Source: Bolinopsis microptera | Taxonomy: Eukaryota > Ctenophora > Tentaculata > Lobata > Bolinopsidae | Length of the DNA stretch: 64,000 nucleotides | Assembly (NCBI RefSeq): GCF_026151205.1 | Contig: NC_087072.1 | Coordinates: forward strand, 5,752,084 to 5,816,083 | Direction of reading: 5' to 3' | Shown: piece after piece, positions 13,201 to 28,200 of the stretch | Position numbering within the stretch: the first letter of the stretch is position 1 | Layout: each line of letters begins with the position of its first letter | Program-made: the position numbers and the translations under genes | The notes under the pieces: generated by a model | Told to the model about the DNA's origin: nothing | The model's database searches: none | The model's input: only the letters and a program-made list of their open reading frames with translations

Positions 13201-16200
13201 AACTGAAGGCAAGTGTCTTTCGCGAATGATTTTTCCCCGCGAATTCTTCTTTTTCTTGGTTTTTCAACGAATAGGGGGACAATCCTTCAGTAGCTATCTC
13301 ACTATTATTATATGAATCATATCGCGGAAGATACTTGCCATGATAATAATTATTGAAATTGGTAGTATGAATGAGCGTGCTGTAAACGGGTAGCTTCACA
13401 ACAAATTAGCGTTACAACAAATTAGCGTTACAAAATTAAAAGGGGTAGATAAATTTGAATACGTGATTGATTATTCCAAAACATGATACATAGTCCTTGG
13501 AAAATCATGAGTAGAAGATTTATCCCAAAAATCGTATCTCTTTAAAAATTTCAATTTTTGTTAGATTGTCGTGGTAGATAGTTACAAGATTGAAAAATTA
13601 TTCCAAATTAAGATGACCAAATTATCCCCAAAAACTTGAATCACCTGGATAAATAATCACAATAATTATAATGCTTTTGATCAAATTGAAGGGCACCGGT
13701 AACCATCGAATCAGGTAAGAATAACTTTTAAAAAACAGGAAGCTTTGTCCAAAATCACATGCAGGTTTATTTACCAGCCATCTGATGAAACTCTGCCTGA
13801 GATTTCCTCATCTCGTCAAATATTTTAGTTCAGCACTCAGCAGTGTCAAAATCAGCGTGAAATTTCGTCAATCTCTAGTCTCTAATCTCGTTGGCAATTG
13901 ACCCCGTTCCTCAGCAAGTTTCATTACTTCAGAGGTTTCATCTGTACTGAGTAATTTAAACCTTAGTGCCGGGATTATGTGTATTGTTAAAACTGTTTGA
14001 CATGCTACTTCTACTGTGAGCACTTCCGGAGGTTTTCCTAACACTGAAGCGTCTCTTGACATACTCCTTCATGGTGCTGCCTCTTAGAATGAGGATCAGA
14101 GGAGTTAGAGCAGAGTTGAGGTAGAGCAGATGGTTACTAGCTATTAACAGGACAAATCCTCTCTTATAGTGCTCACTAGTGTCCAGTTCAATCTCCATGT
14201 CTATTATCATCGCCATCAGGAATGCTGTGTTGCAGATGAAGAAAACTCCTGTTAACAAGATGATAGTGACGGACATTTTCTTGTTCCTTCTCTGACTTTT
14301 CTCTCGAGTTTGGGTGGAGGTGTGGATGAAGATCTGCCGAACTTGCATGACCGCACTTATCAGACAAATGATGGAGGGCAGGCCGTAAGGTATGAAAACT
14401 GTGAGAAGTATCACTAGAATTCTCCGACATGTTTCAAGATCATTATATATAACGTCTCCTCCTAACTGATAAAAGCTTTCTTCGACGAGGCCTGCGCCTG
14501 GTCTAGGGTAGACGTAGAGTAAACCCGCGACAGAAGTCCAATCGGCTTGAAAAAATTTAGAAACATTATGAGCAATGACCCACTCTGCCACTATGAGAAT
14601 AAACCATATTATTGCGTAAATGAGGATACCCAGTTTAATGTATTCTCTGCGGACGATGTGGAGGGGGAGGAAAATGGAGGTGGATCTTGCTACTGTGAGA
14701 AGAACGTTAATGAAGGCAGAGACATGAAGAGGAAGCTGACCCACCACGTAGAAAATAGAGTAGAAGTGCAGTCGGGCCGCTGGGAAGAACCATTCTGTCA
14801 GGAGGACAGCAGCGCCCTGATAGATTGCAACAACTCCTGTAATCATGTCCGAGCAGGCCAACAGGAAGTAGATAAGGTGCATGACTTGGTCGGTTTTGGT
14901 GCTGAAGAAGGCCGCCACCAAACTGTTCAAGGTAACACAACCAATCCCCAGTATAATCCCCAGAACAGGTAATACCACACGATACCCATCAGAAGCAAGC
15001 AGCTGGCACGTTCTCATGTCGTCTTTGTAATATTCCCCATCTGGTGATAGGGAATTACAGATCTCATTGGTTAAGATCGCAGTAGAGATATCCATCGTTT
15101 CATTCGTCAACATTTCAAATCTTCCTGCTAATTGGACATTGTTATTTTGAAGGATGTTATCTCAAACTTGATTATATCATGGATATGAAAGATGGGAGAG
15201 TCTGTAAATCAACTAACGATTTACCAATCCCAAACGAATAAAGAGCCAGGACTCCGTGCTGTGCCACAGAATAACATGTCATAATATTGGCAGATTAATT
15301 GGTGTGTGCCATATTTACGACATGGCACGGCCTCTAAAGAATATGTCGTCTTCGTCGATATTAATTTGATTGACCTTTTGTTATTTATAGCTTAAATTAA
15401 CTATATTGCTCATAGTATGAATATGTGCAATGATAGATATGACAATAGTTTGCTATGAAAAGTAATTTTTAATTTTGGAATTTTCTCTAGGTCGATGCCC
15501 TCCTGAACTCTCCTGACGTGAATTTCAAAAACACAAACTGAAAAAGCGTTTAACAAAAATTCAATTACATGCCGACTCGGATAGTTTGCAAGTTGAACTC
15601 CCATAGAACAACTGTATGAGTATTTTTAGTCGACCTTTAAAATTGAACTGTGTATTATCTTTCGCGTAATATATGCACTATTTTCTCAGATGTATAATCA
15701 GGCCGAAATTAATAAATATCGATACCTCCGGAATTATAAATTATTAGTATTAAACTTACACAATCAACTGAATATTTATTTAATTAATTAACTAATTGCA
15801 AAACTAACTAAATAATTAATAAAAAATCGCAAATGTTGTTAAACCTATTAAATTGAGATCTAATGACCTCTTAAATCATTTCTACAACACGGAGTGAAAC
15901 TGAAAACTTCATAATCCACCAACTGATACAACTATACTGAGATGGGTGTTGGTTTATATTGATTATCAATGAACTTACAATAGACTATCATAAAACGGAG
16001 GAGAAGGTGTACTTGATATATCATTACTAGCTGTCGTAGTGTCGTGCTGAACCACAGTGTGACGTGCACTGATTTGATATTAAGATATTGTGCCCATTAT
16101 AAGGGAACTACCATTGATGATCGTGACTGTCTCGAGAACAAAAAGGGCCCGACTATTGTGTCAGCAGGTATTTGACTTCGATTTGATTAAAAGCATATTA

Positions 16201-19200
16201 TGGTGGGAGCTTATTAATGCGATTAGTTGTACGAGACCAGCTCGGCTCTAGTGCGGGTCTAGAGTGATATACAGATTACAGAACCTTAAACCCAAGTCGC
16301 ATGGGAAAGGCTCGCAGTCGCACGGAAAAGGCTCGCAGTCGCATGGAAAAGGCTCGCAGTCGCATGGAAAAGGCTCGCAGTCGCAGGGGAAAGGCTTGCA
16401 GTCGAACGGGAATGGCCAGTTCAAATGTCAGACGTTCCGTCATATATCGGGCTTATCTTAATTTCCGGGGGTATTCAACATTGATTGAATTAGTTCTTGA
16501 TTATTCTACTGCTAGGTCTCGTCCTTTATAACGTGGACATGAATATAGCTTAGATATGTGGAAAAAGTTGATGTCCTATCTAATATATTCAAAAGATGCA
16601 TCCTTTTATACTATCCAATATTGGCAAAATAGTAAAACGTGCTGATCAATCTCGTAAATTGTGTAAATCTGTCTTCGAAGATTGGCCAGGTAATTTGTAA
16701 ATTGTACAGGGCGGACCATCGTCCACTGAAGTTATAAGATATTGAGACACGCGATCCAGCTGAGAAATGCTCTTATGACAGTATGGCTTTTTTTACTCGG
16801 AGCGGCCATTTGAATTGAATTGAAAATTCCCTCCTAGCTTGCCAGGAGAGAATTTTCAATTCAATTCAAATAGCCCCTAATAAGCATAGATGAAGGGGCT
16901 GCAGAATCTGGGGATCTCGGTCTGCGCAATCCTCTAATGAGAACTGTAAACAGAAGCTGGACTGCCTCTAGGAGTTGATAATTCGTCAATGGGGTGGCCA
17001 GACTAAAGTTTATGTCAAATAAATATCTAATATAGAATCTTATTATTGGCAATATAAGACTAAATAAACCACAAACACCTTCTCTCTTACCTCACTTAAC
17101 TCCCAGACAAATAATACAAAATAAGGACAAAATTTTGTCTGAGCTTCCCATTTTCTGTAAGTCTCATAAAAACGTCTTCGTTAACAAATCACTCTAAGTT
17201 AAGAAAGTAAACAGCGTTCACGTCTGGAATCCTGGGAGACGTGTGATGAAACTTTAAATAGTTCAACTCATTATCTTCCTCAGAAAAATAACCACTGTAG
17301 TTGGTAGTTACGGCTGGCCCCAACAATTAAATAAAAATGAGTTGCTACAATTTACCGAGCCAGAAATAGGGATATCGTATATATACATATAGGAGAACTG
17401 TGCCCCGATATCATACCGGGATTAAGAGGTCATTAACTCTTAAAAATCTACGTAAATCATTAGTTAAGATCATCGCACCTACTGGTCATTTTTCTTAATT
17501 CATTTTGCCAGCTTCTCGTATTACAACTACCAACATATGTCTAGCCAAGACCCGAAGAGCTAAACCATTTTAATGTCTAAAACCGCTCGCTCTAATGCCA
17601 AAACCTTATAATTTATTAACCTATTGAAAATTAATCATGTGAAGAAGATGTGTTTCTCACGAAACTTCTTCATGTTAAATTAGTTTATGAGCTGGATCCT
17701 AAACCCCTTATTTCAGCGGAGAAGAGCTGTTAAAAACGCTGCTGTCAAATTGGGAAGTGTTTGAGACGAGCAGTCTCATGTCACCTGACCACAAGATACA
17801 GTTGGTGGAGATAGTGAGTCTGATGAGTGGTGTCGTGGAGAAGACCCTGTTGTCGGAGACACAGTTCTTGAGAACAATCTACACTCTGTTACTCGACAAG
17901 ACCAGCTCGAACAAACACAAAATTGACCTCATTAACGTCATGAAGGTACGTATGTCGTTCTGTAAGTAGTGGTCAGATTATGTAAGAAGTGATCGGTTCC
18001 CAATACTAACTTTGATCAGAAAGTTGCGGAATTCGATTGGGAGTCGATTCAGCGTCCTCTATTGAAACTCTGTATTGAGACTTATTACCAAACAGTAAAA
18101 TAATATAATAAAACTGTAAGATTATGGGAGGTTCTGATCTGCGCAACCTGGGGACCCACTACACGTTTTACTGTACATAATTCATTTGTAAATTAATGAG
18201 CCGCATTAGGTTCGGTACAGTTGTCTGTCATTGGTATAACTTTTCGGAGCGTGTCTTCGATAATCATAATCGTTCACGGGGCAGGAGGACAGCTCCCTTG
18301 AAACTTAGATCTAATTTAGCTTAATACAGGAAACATTTAATTATGTATGTTATGTTGTTTTCTTATAAGTCTCAATAAACGAGTACAGCTGTTTTCAATC
18401 AAAACTACTAAGATGATATTTTGACATTGTTCTGTTAACCCAGTCAAGACTTATCAACTAATCAACCAACGACTATGGTACTACCAGAACAGTAATTAAA
18501 CTATGCAGTACCATATAAAGTTAAAAATAAGGATAATGTTTCAACTTAGTAACCACCCATCAGGGCCTGAAGCTGGAGGAGCAGACCGCCTCCCTGCGCC
18601 CAGTGTTGGAGGAGTTCAGGACAGGTCACCTCCCTCTACTCTCAACTCAGTTCACTGCGGGGAGTATGGAGCACCGGGACTATACCAGTCTGGTTAACTG
18701 CCTCTGTGATGCTGCCAGTGCTACTGTAGCTACCCCTCTTATTTCGGTTAGTTGCTACAAATATGGAGACTTGGAGAGTTTCCAAGTTGGAGACTAGAAC
18801 AGGTGTTTAACCGTGTCGGTGTGCTAAAAAGTGCAGGTATCAACTGTAGGGGACTGAACGAGAGGTAGGCCATGACGGACACCTAATATAAGGAATGTAA
18901 GGAATGTATAGCTGTTGGAGGCTGACAAAGCTGGGGAAATAAACTGACTAGTTATTAATTTGATTAATCTCACAAATCTGAAACTGACCCTGGAACGGTG
19001 ATGAGCAAATCAAATCAAAGATTAGCACTACCACGTGTAAAGTTAGTCAACTGTACTCAGCTGTTGCATTCCTTTAAGTGTATAGATATTTTGCATTTCT
19101 TTAAAGATATATATACATATCACCGGAGACTCGCGGGCGGAACAAAATATTGCACGCGCACGCGCGTGCAATATTTCATATGTCCCCGAGGGCGCTAGCC

Positions 19201-22200
19201 CGAGGAGGACATATTTTCGTATAGCACGGAGGGCCCATCGGGCCCGAGTGCTATACGATTTTTCCGCCCGCGGGTCGAGGTGATGTGGATTATATCCACC
19301 AGCGGGCGTATTACAGTTAATATATAATTTTATAAATAAACAATGGAGCTTGTATAAAAGTCGACTCTAGAAAAGGTCGCCACTAATTGTTGTAACCATG
19401 GTAACACGTCACGTGTTCAATGTAAGCCAATCATAAAGGGCTGTGTCGTATATAGGGGCTGGAGATGCACTGCATTCCTGGGCCGTGGGAATAATGAATG
19501 TAATGTCAGTGACGATGAATATCAATAATATAGGGGGATTATAGTGCTGATGTTTCTTATGTAGTGTGTTATAATAACTTTGATATAAATCAAAGTATCA
19601 TGTCATCTGCTCACGAGCTGCATGAGCAGCCCTACCGGACACAAAAATAAAATGTATATAATATAGTCAGTGTAATAAGGAATTTCACATGGAGACGATA
19701 CAGAAACTGAAAATATTTTAGAGAACTCCGGGCTATATTGCTACTGGTCAAATTAAATGTCACTTGTTAGCGGGCTATATCATGAGCGGGCTGTAGAGAT
19801 ATCGGGCCCTTTGACAGCGGGCTGGTGAGAGCCCGCTATGCGAAAAAGCGCACGCTGGTGGATATGGGCTAATATAAGCAGATTAAAACGGCTCCCTTTG
19901 GACAAGTGCCAATAAATTCAGTCAGCAGGTGGAAGACGACCTCATACTGGATTGAGTCTGAAACCAATGACTAATAGTGATATAACTGATAAGATAATAA
20001 TATACCCTCCCCTTATCAGGTGGCTACAAAAGTGGTATGTTCTGAAGACCTCCACCCCTGTGATGCTGCATACCAAGCCATGATATCCCAAATAGCCACT
20101 CGGCTTAGCTCCCACAACTACTCCCAAACAACTGGTCACCTCCTACAGGCTGTCCTTCAGAAAGGTAAGAAACTCATTGAAAGAACGTGAGACCACGTGA
20201 TAGCCACGTGATTACCAACACTTTACCATGCTTTAACCTGTCTGACAGTGCTATCTGCTAGTTTATTAGTGTGACTACATGGTGGTGATCATGCAGCTAG
20301 GTGGTGCATGTTCATACTGGGGCACTATAATGGAACTACATGGCTGATAGAGCCACAGAAGTTGTGATATTTACTGATTAGATCGATACCACAGACCCAT
20401 CATGGCTGATATTAATTATTCGCACACAATACAAAGACAGAAAAACAACCCACTTGCTCCCAGAACAATACCCTCACTGAACAATACCCTCACTGAACAA
20501 TACCCTCACTGAACAATACCCTGAACAATAACACCCTTCTTTATCCAAAATTGAGTGAAAACCGAGAAGACAAAGAACAACCTAATTGAGGTGTCATTTT
20601 CAATGAAAAGACAGAAGAGATGGAATTTAGTGTACCACCGAGAATGAAGTGCAGACTGCAGGATGCTATCGAGTTATCACCATCTTGTTAAAATAGTATT
20701 GGAGCTGTTAAAAGACAATTTGCCTGAACTGGGGAACTGGTTCTGAGGCACTTTATAGTCTTGAATGTGTACAGTCATAGAATAAACTAATAAAGTAGTG
20801 GGGTAAATTGTACGTGAAATTGTTGGAGTGAGTTCATTAAATCAAGGAAGATGATGTAATGCGGCAGACAAACATGACAGAGCACGCAATTGTATTTCAA
20901 TCAAACTGTCACCGAGCTTTTGAACTGATTAAATATCCTCTAAGTTAGCAAACAAATTTTTTGTTATACTCGAATCTCTACATCCAATTACAAGAGACGA
21001 ATGGAGTAAATTTTCCTCAAATTTTGATCTAGACTCAACTAAATTCAAACTAAAGCGAAATCTGAGTTCGAATAATGAGTTGAAACTAAATTTGAAGCTA
21101 GATCTGAGAGTAATATTGTTACCTCCCACCAAGGATAAACCGGACCGCTTTTTTGGCCGTGACGGTTTTTCGTGTGTTTTTCATTGATTTTGAAAAAACC
21201 GAGATTGGGATTCCAAGTACATATGGGCCGATTGTGACTGGGACTAAGCCGGGATTCCGGTCGATTCTTACTGACCACATATCTGCTTTATGACTAGTGG
21301 TTACTGTGATATAGTGAAATTAATGCTCGGATTGGAAATAAGGAATGTACTGTTAAATAGTGAACAGTTTTGAAACAACGATAAAGTATCACAAAACCTT
21401 CAAGGTCGATTTCATGAGAGAAAGTTGCAAAGTTGCACATTCCATATTAAATCAATCAGTTTTAATTTTGTTTTTAATCAAACTGTCACCTAGTTATTAA
21501 ACTAATTTACTACCCTCCACAGTCCACTTTGACAATCTAATTTGTCACTTTAAATCTCACTTGTTTGGCATTGCGATCAGAGATCAACTATACCCAATAC
21601 ATCTCTGGAAATAAAAAGGAATTACTGCCTACTGAAGTAAGTTCTATATGAAGTTGAATATAGATCGAACTAAATGTAAACTGAAGCGAAAATTATTAGT
21701 AAGTTTAAATAATAATTAATAAGTTAAAACAACTGTATATAGCATAGACAATAGTCATATCACTTCACACCCTTCATCTCATGACTACTGACTAGCGTAA
21801 TTAAATGTTGGAGTTGTTGATCAGGAATATGGACGAGACTATGTAATGGTTTAAATATGGATATGGTTTAAAACATTGGTAGTAAAGCGATTAACTATAA
21901 CGCTATAAGAAGAGTCGTGGTTTTCGAAGTTCCACATTCCTAAAGTCTCTTTATCGGTATTCAGTGGATAGTGTTAACAAGGGATAACAGAGTGATTCTC
22001 AATATTCTGATTTCGGCAGTAATACTGCCGCAGTATCCAAGAAGCCCCAAGAAGCTCACGTGTAACGATCCGGCTTCTTGGATAATGCATGGACTTCTGC
22101 AACTGCAATCAACTACTTTTTATGGTTTCGCTGTGCGAATTAAACAGTGTACATTCCTTTTAGTTTTATCGGGAAACCATCCGCTTTAATTAATAATCAG

Positions 22201-25200
22201 ATCCATCCTTTCCCCCAGACAAATTAAATCGAAATTGTTAGTGGCTCAAAGTTATTTCGGATTCCTTCCTAATGACATATATTAGCAATAACTATAAAAT
22301 GTTTCAGGAAGAGTTTGCAGGAAGGGCATGATACCGTTACTAAAGAAAGTTAACAAATTAGTCCTGATCCGTTTTACAGAGGAACACTGGCCTGACTTCT
22401 CCAAACATCTCGATGTTGATGCTGTGAGTCACATCTTAAAGCTTTAGATCTTGTTTTTATAAAGCTGTCATGAGATAAACAAATAGGACACGTTAAAGTT
22501 ACGGAGTTGGCGGAGGTATCACGTGGTCGATAGTTCCAAGCCAGCAGATATCTATAATCAATCTCAAAAACAGAAAAATTAAAAATAAGCCTACAAAATA
22601 GAAATAGATGATAGATGGATATATTTTGACAAACAATGAAGATAGCCGTTCATTCCTGGTTAAATTATTTGTAAAACAGAGATGTAGACTGTGGAGCTGG
22701 CCAGTACGGGCAATACCATTGTTCAGTCTTCTATATTTCTTAAGGCAATGGAATGGAGGACGGAGATAGGCCCTCACCCGTCCGCCCGCACCATTGAGTC
22801 GGTGTCTGGTTATTGTCCATTTAATTAGTAGAGTAATCAGGACAGATCATTGGTTCCTTTCTACTGGAAATTTCTGTATGTTAGATAAGGAGCACTATCA
22901 TCTGGGCTATTGTTTTATAGGCATTTACTGACACGTTTTGATACCTTTCCAATGACGTTTATCTGCCTCACGCATTAAAAACGATCAAGTTGTTTCATAA
23001 TTTGGTTAAAAATTAAAAGGTTATCGTAAAAGTTCAACAAAATGAACTAACTGAAACTAATTCTATGCTGTAATTATGTACGGCTAAAGACAAGAAATGT
23101 CGATGGTCGATTCATATTCCTGAACATGTTGGAAAATCTATATTCTATATATAGGTACTATTTTTGTTCTAATCCTCGAAAGTTATGGAGAGAGTAATTG
23201 ACGACCCCTTGTGAACTATAAGTATAGTTGGAGAAGAAACATGAACCTAATCATTTTCTTTATTGTGGGTCATTAAACTATGACGATAATATACAGCTGC
23301 ATTTTGTACTAAGGTTATTTCAGAAAGTCGTGACGTGAGTCAGCCATACTGTTCCTAATTGTGGAGGCAGCCGGAAGAATATAATTACTGGTGCTCCTAT
23401 AATTTAGGTACTGACCTCACAAACAACAAGCACCGGGCCCCCACGAAATAGAACAATTTCTCGTGTGTAGTACTGAGACCTGGTTATCATTAAATAGTGA
23501 ATTAAAAGGACGCTGGCTCGAGCTAAATACCTAAAGTAGCTCACTAGCTGTTTAGATCAAACGTAACAGCAGTTTCGCAAAGGAAATTTCTATTTATTGT
23601 CTAGTCTCAACAACTCTCAGCATTATATGAAAGAATAGAATATTAAACCAAACTAACGTTTGAGATATTTCCCAACTTCGTTAAACCAGGTAGCGAAATA
23701 ACGCTATGATTGCGAGTAAGCTCTCACGAAACGTTTAAATGAACAAATAAGTTAGCTGTCCCTACAAAAATTCTGGTTTCGGTATAATATGAAAGAACGG
23801 GATATTAAACTGATTCCTAAACTATTACGAGAAATATTTCCCTTTACCCACAAAATTCTTCTTTGAGCTATTAGACGCAGATAGATAGCATTGTGATCGT
23901 GAGGAAGTGTTTATAAACACTTCCTCACGATCACAATGCTATCTCTCTGCGTATAAATAAAAGTTGCAGTTTCAATAAAAGTTGATGATATTGATCATAT
24001 TGATCATATTGATCATATTCGCAGACAATTTTACGTTTTATTTTAATAGTAATACTAATAGCTACCTATTATTCAGTGCGCTTTGATAAGATAACGTTGG
24101 ATGATTCTCGATTTAAAATCGACCATACCGGTAGATTTATAGAGTGTCAGTTAACGTATGTCTTTATATCCCCACTTTATCGTAGTATAATCGCAGAATC
24201 AAGCAATCAATCACGCGATCAATTTCATCATATATCGCTGTATTACAGATTGCAGATATATATCTGTAGACTATGCTCCCGCAAGCTGTCATGTTCGTAT
24301 ATAACAAATACAAGAAGGCACGTGCCCTTTATATTATGGCAACAAGTTGAATTTAGTTCATTATAATAACCTAATATTAATCTTGTTTAAGTTGACCACA
24401 GACTCATTGTGCGATACCAATATTCATCTCATTCTAGATTGAAGGTCACGTTTCTTGATCATGGCTTGCTTTTTAATTTCTTACTCAAATTTCCGATGAA
24501 TTTGTAAGCCCCTTTCTACCTAATCATAATTCGATATCTGTTAAAATGTACACCGGTCGTGGAAATATGTTAAACATTGAAAAAATTTAAATGACAATGT
24601 AATTTGATCATCAAGAATTTGATAATTTCTAATAGTGAAATCAATGGAACCCCTTCACAAGTTCGACAAACTGCTAGATCAAATAACACTAATCATCCCC
24701 GGTAACGACAAACCCCTCTCACGCAGGCTTGTGGGTACACTGTAACGGAGAGCGTGTGTGATATGCTCCAGATATTCCTGACCCGGACAGTTCCTTCGGA
24801 TACTACTACTGATATAAGCAAGGACATCATCAGGTGAGAGAGCCCTGAATTTTAGTTAAACGGTACGACACGTGGAATTAAACTGAAATACTTATATTGG
24901 TTCATTATTCCCAAGAATCTTACTATATATAAAGCGAGACGATATATAATATGTGTTTATCCGTACCATTTTACTGACACCACGGCATCAACTTTAACGC
25001 GACTTTCCGCAAAAGCCGTAAAACTAAGATATACAACTGAAACTTTTTTGACTGGGTCAAATGCTTTAATGGCCTCCAAATCAGCATGAAAAAATAAAAA
25101 ATTGGCCAAGGAATAGGAATTTTAGAGCCCAAAATTTGGACCCCCAAGTGGTGTCAAAAACGCGAATTAAATAGGTAGTAATTATTTTAGTCTCTTGAGT

Positions 25201-28200
25201 CTTGACACCAATTTAGGGTTATACGGGTTTCTGCTAGTCTATAATAATGTGACAGGAAGCGGAGAGTTAAAGAGATAGTTCACAAGATCCCCGGGTTGGT
25301 TTAGGACTTTCATTAAACTAATATGATTAGGTGTGTTTAAGGTTCGATTATGTAAGGGTATTAAAGTAGCATGGATCCGGTAATTAATATTTGAACTGTC
25401 ACCTGGTGCTTGCTGCTGAGCCAAGCTGCTGTGGGTTCAAGTGAAAGTTTCAAATTCTTTAGAAGTTTTTTATACAAACACTCCGATTAGAATGTGTTGA
25501 TATTGATACAAAAGTGAATTATTTGCGCAGAATTGAGAATGAATTTATCCCTACGGTGATTGTCGAGTAGACAGCTAGTCCTATCTCCCCTAGTTTAGAC
25601 CCTAAGTCTAAGAGAAACAATGTAGGTTAAATGAACTGTTCAATATTTAAAAGATACTTTTGTAAATAAAAGTCCCTCATAGGAACCTAATCAGTTACTA
25701 TTTTGTGTTCTTAAAAATATCCCAAAAAGGATTACGCGGTTAAACCGGTATAATATGTCCCGTGTCACTCCACAATAACTGGATGTCCCCTGAATGACCG
25801 TTCTAGTAGAGAAGAGCTGTAGTCTTCTGAAGTATCTCAGGTACCACTCAGGTACCACTCATAGTTCCATTTATCTGTGACGTAGTCCAGGAGCTCTATC
25901 CTTCGTCATCGTTACTCCCACCAACCAATCAGTCTGTATCAGTGTATCAGTCTGCCATACCCCGCGTGAATGTTTCGTTAAAATAGTTCTCAGAATACAG
26001 CATGGACCAGGGTCCAGGGCCTGTCTTCATCACGGTGTATGTGGGCAAATAGTTTGAGGAATTCATCTGTTATCCTGATACCTACAAGTCTTTCTGAAAT
26101 TACAAGTTTTGTTATTTCGCTAGTCTGTGTAAAGGTAATGTATTGAGTACATGGTATCTACTAGACAAACTTATTAATCAACTCAATTATTCTACACTTA
26201 TTTTCTGATAATACCATTAGCAAAATCAAACTAAACAATATGACTGTTACGACTCTTTACCAATAACCTGTTATGTCATCCCAAGAAGTGTGAAGTAGTT
26301 GGGAGAGTTCAGCGGTGAAGGTCTGATTCAAGAACTGTTCCGAGAGGAATATTTCCCAATCCCAAGTCCGGTTCTTCTTGGCTCTTACTTCTTCTAATTC
26401 AGCGAGAGTAAAGCTTAGTCTTCTGTGGGCCTCCTCTAACTCAGCGAGAGTAGAATTGAGGTTCATCGACAACTTTTATTTTTCTGACCTGGTCTCCGTC
26501 AGCTCATGAGCTGTTTCGTTCAGCTTTCTTTCTCCACCAGGCAGTCTTTCTACACTTTCAATAACACTTTGTTCGACTAGAGAGTCAACACATTCTGCTA
26601 TATATCCATCGAAGACTGTCCCGCTCCTTCTACGCTTAAGCAGATCCTGCCACGAGAAGACTCATGCTTATCTACTTCTATATTGCAAATTCCCAGCTCC
26701 ATCATGCTAGCTATTTCACTGGAGGACAACTTTTTTGCGTACACATTCAGATATCCTTTCAGTGTCCTGCCTGCTGCTGTTTGTTGTGGCCCTAACAGCA
26801 CTCCATTAACGTAGTATCGATGATACCTTGATGCCAAACCCCACGTAACGCACACATGGTGGCTAGTGCCTTTCGGAACGGAGAGCTTGCTCTCTCAGTG
26901 TTTGACATGAGGATAACAATATACATGTGTCTTGTCCATTAGCCAGTATTAATAGCTCTCTGTTGTCACTGTTGGCATAGCTGAAGAATGCGCGCTGGGA
27001 GGAAGACCCGATGTCCTTAATCCACGCACAAACCGAGATAGCACTGGTTAAACCACTCCAATCAGGACTATACTGGGTAAAACTATAAGGAGCAATCTTC
27101 AGAGCTTTAACCCTACTTAAACCTCCTGTGGCTCCAAGAGACGGTGCGATGAAGACTGAAGAGGGTAACAAAGCAACAAAACAGGAACACGATTCAAAAG
27201 CGTTTAACGAATTGAAAGGGGACAAGTTAGAAATAGTAGCTTTCAGAGAATGCAGTCCGCGTTACCCTTGTCCTTTCGGTAATTACAGATAGGAACATAA
27301 TATTACCCCTGGACATTACTGGAAGGGAGCGAGACAAATTGAAAACGGGTAGATTTAACGGAAATAAATATTTAAATATTACAGTACCAAAGTCCTTGCA
27401 GAGTCTTAATTTCATTAATTTCGTATATTTTTACGACAGAGGAGATAATATTACCCCTTAATATGACCGGTATCATAACGGAAGGAAGAGACACCGTCAG
27501 AATTGGTCCAATTCCAAAAACTTGCTCGCTCCGTCTTATCAGATTTTTATAATTTTAACGGGAATTCAATATTATATATGTGACGTACGTACGATTTTGT
27601 CTGGCATTCTGCTAATTCATCACGATTAATTAGCGCTCCAGCAATTAGAGCAAAAGAGTCAGATCTTGCAAATAGTGTCAGTAAACAATAATTTTATTAA
27701 GTTCAGACAAACAGGATTCACACATCACATAAGTGTGAACTTGAACTAGATAAAAATAAGATATTGTCACAGGTGTTCTTGTTCTCGTTTGTTTCTTTGG
27801 AGAGACTAAGATAATGGAACCATGTGTCTGAACAAAGGTGGATCTTTGGTTAAAAGAACACTGGTCCATTGCGAGGGATTATTAATTAGAAATTGCCACA
27901 GCTTATAATAAATGTAAATTGTGATATAAAAAGCTGCTGATTATGGTAACTTTTCAAATTAACTTTCAGGAATTCAGCTAAAGTGCGGGAAGTAAGTAAG
28001 TTTGGAGTGGCGGAGGACAAGTTAGCTGGGTGGTACTCACGGAATCAAAGCCTCTACAGTCTCCTGTCAAGTGCACTCCTACATTGTGACAAGGTTTTTA
28101 ATTGTGTTCCTTTAATTGCGCGACCTGTCAAGTGTCAATCCTGAGCGGTGATCGTGTGTCACGGCTTACAATAACGATTATTGGGGGCACTGGAGCAACC

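Larger units (their letters stand above)
15114..17716. other. PRKDC intron upstream of receptor 2
   Basis: This should contain the receptor promoter (minus strand). No clear gene is present. It holds a 21-bp tandem repeat (16294-16405) and a hairpin (16809-16870), listed separately. Confidence 0.4.

Noticed and set aside
14547-14972. 141-codon plus-strand frame over receptor 2
   Set aside because: It is the shadow of the minus-strand seven-transmembrane gene and has no independent coding signal.
16264-16461. A secreted repeat protein with SHGKGSQ units
   Set aside because: There is no signal peptide, no splice context and only about five repeats of a 21-bp minisatellite. It is treated as non-coding.
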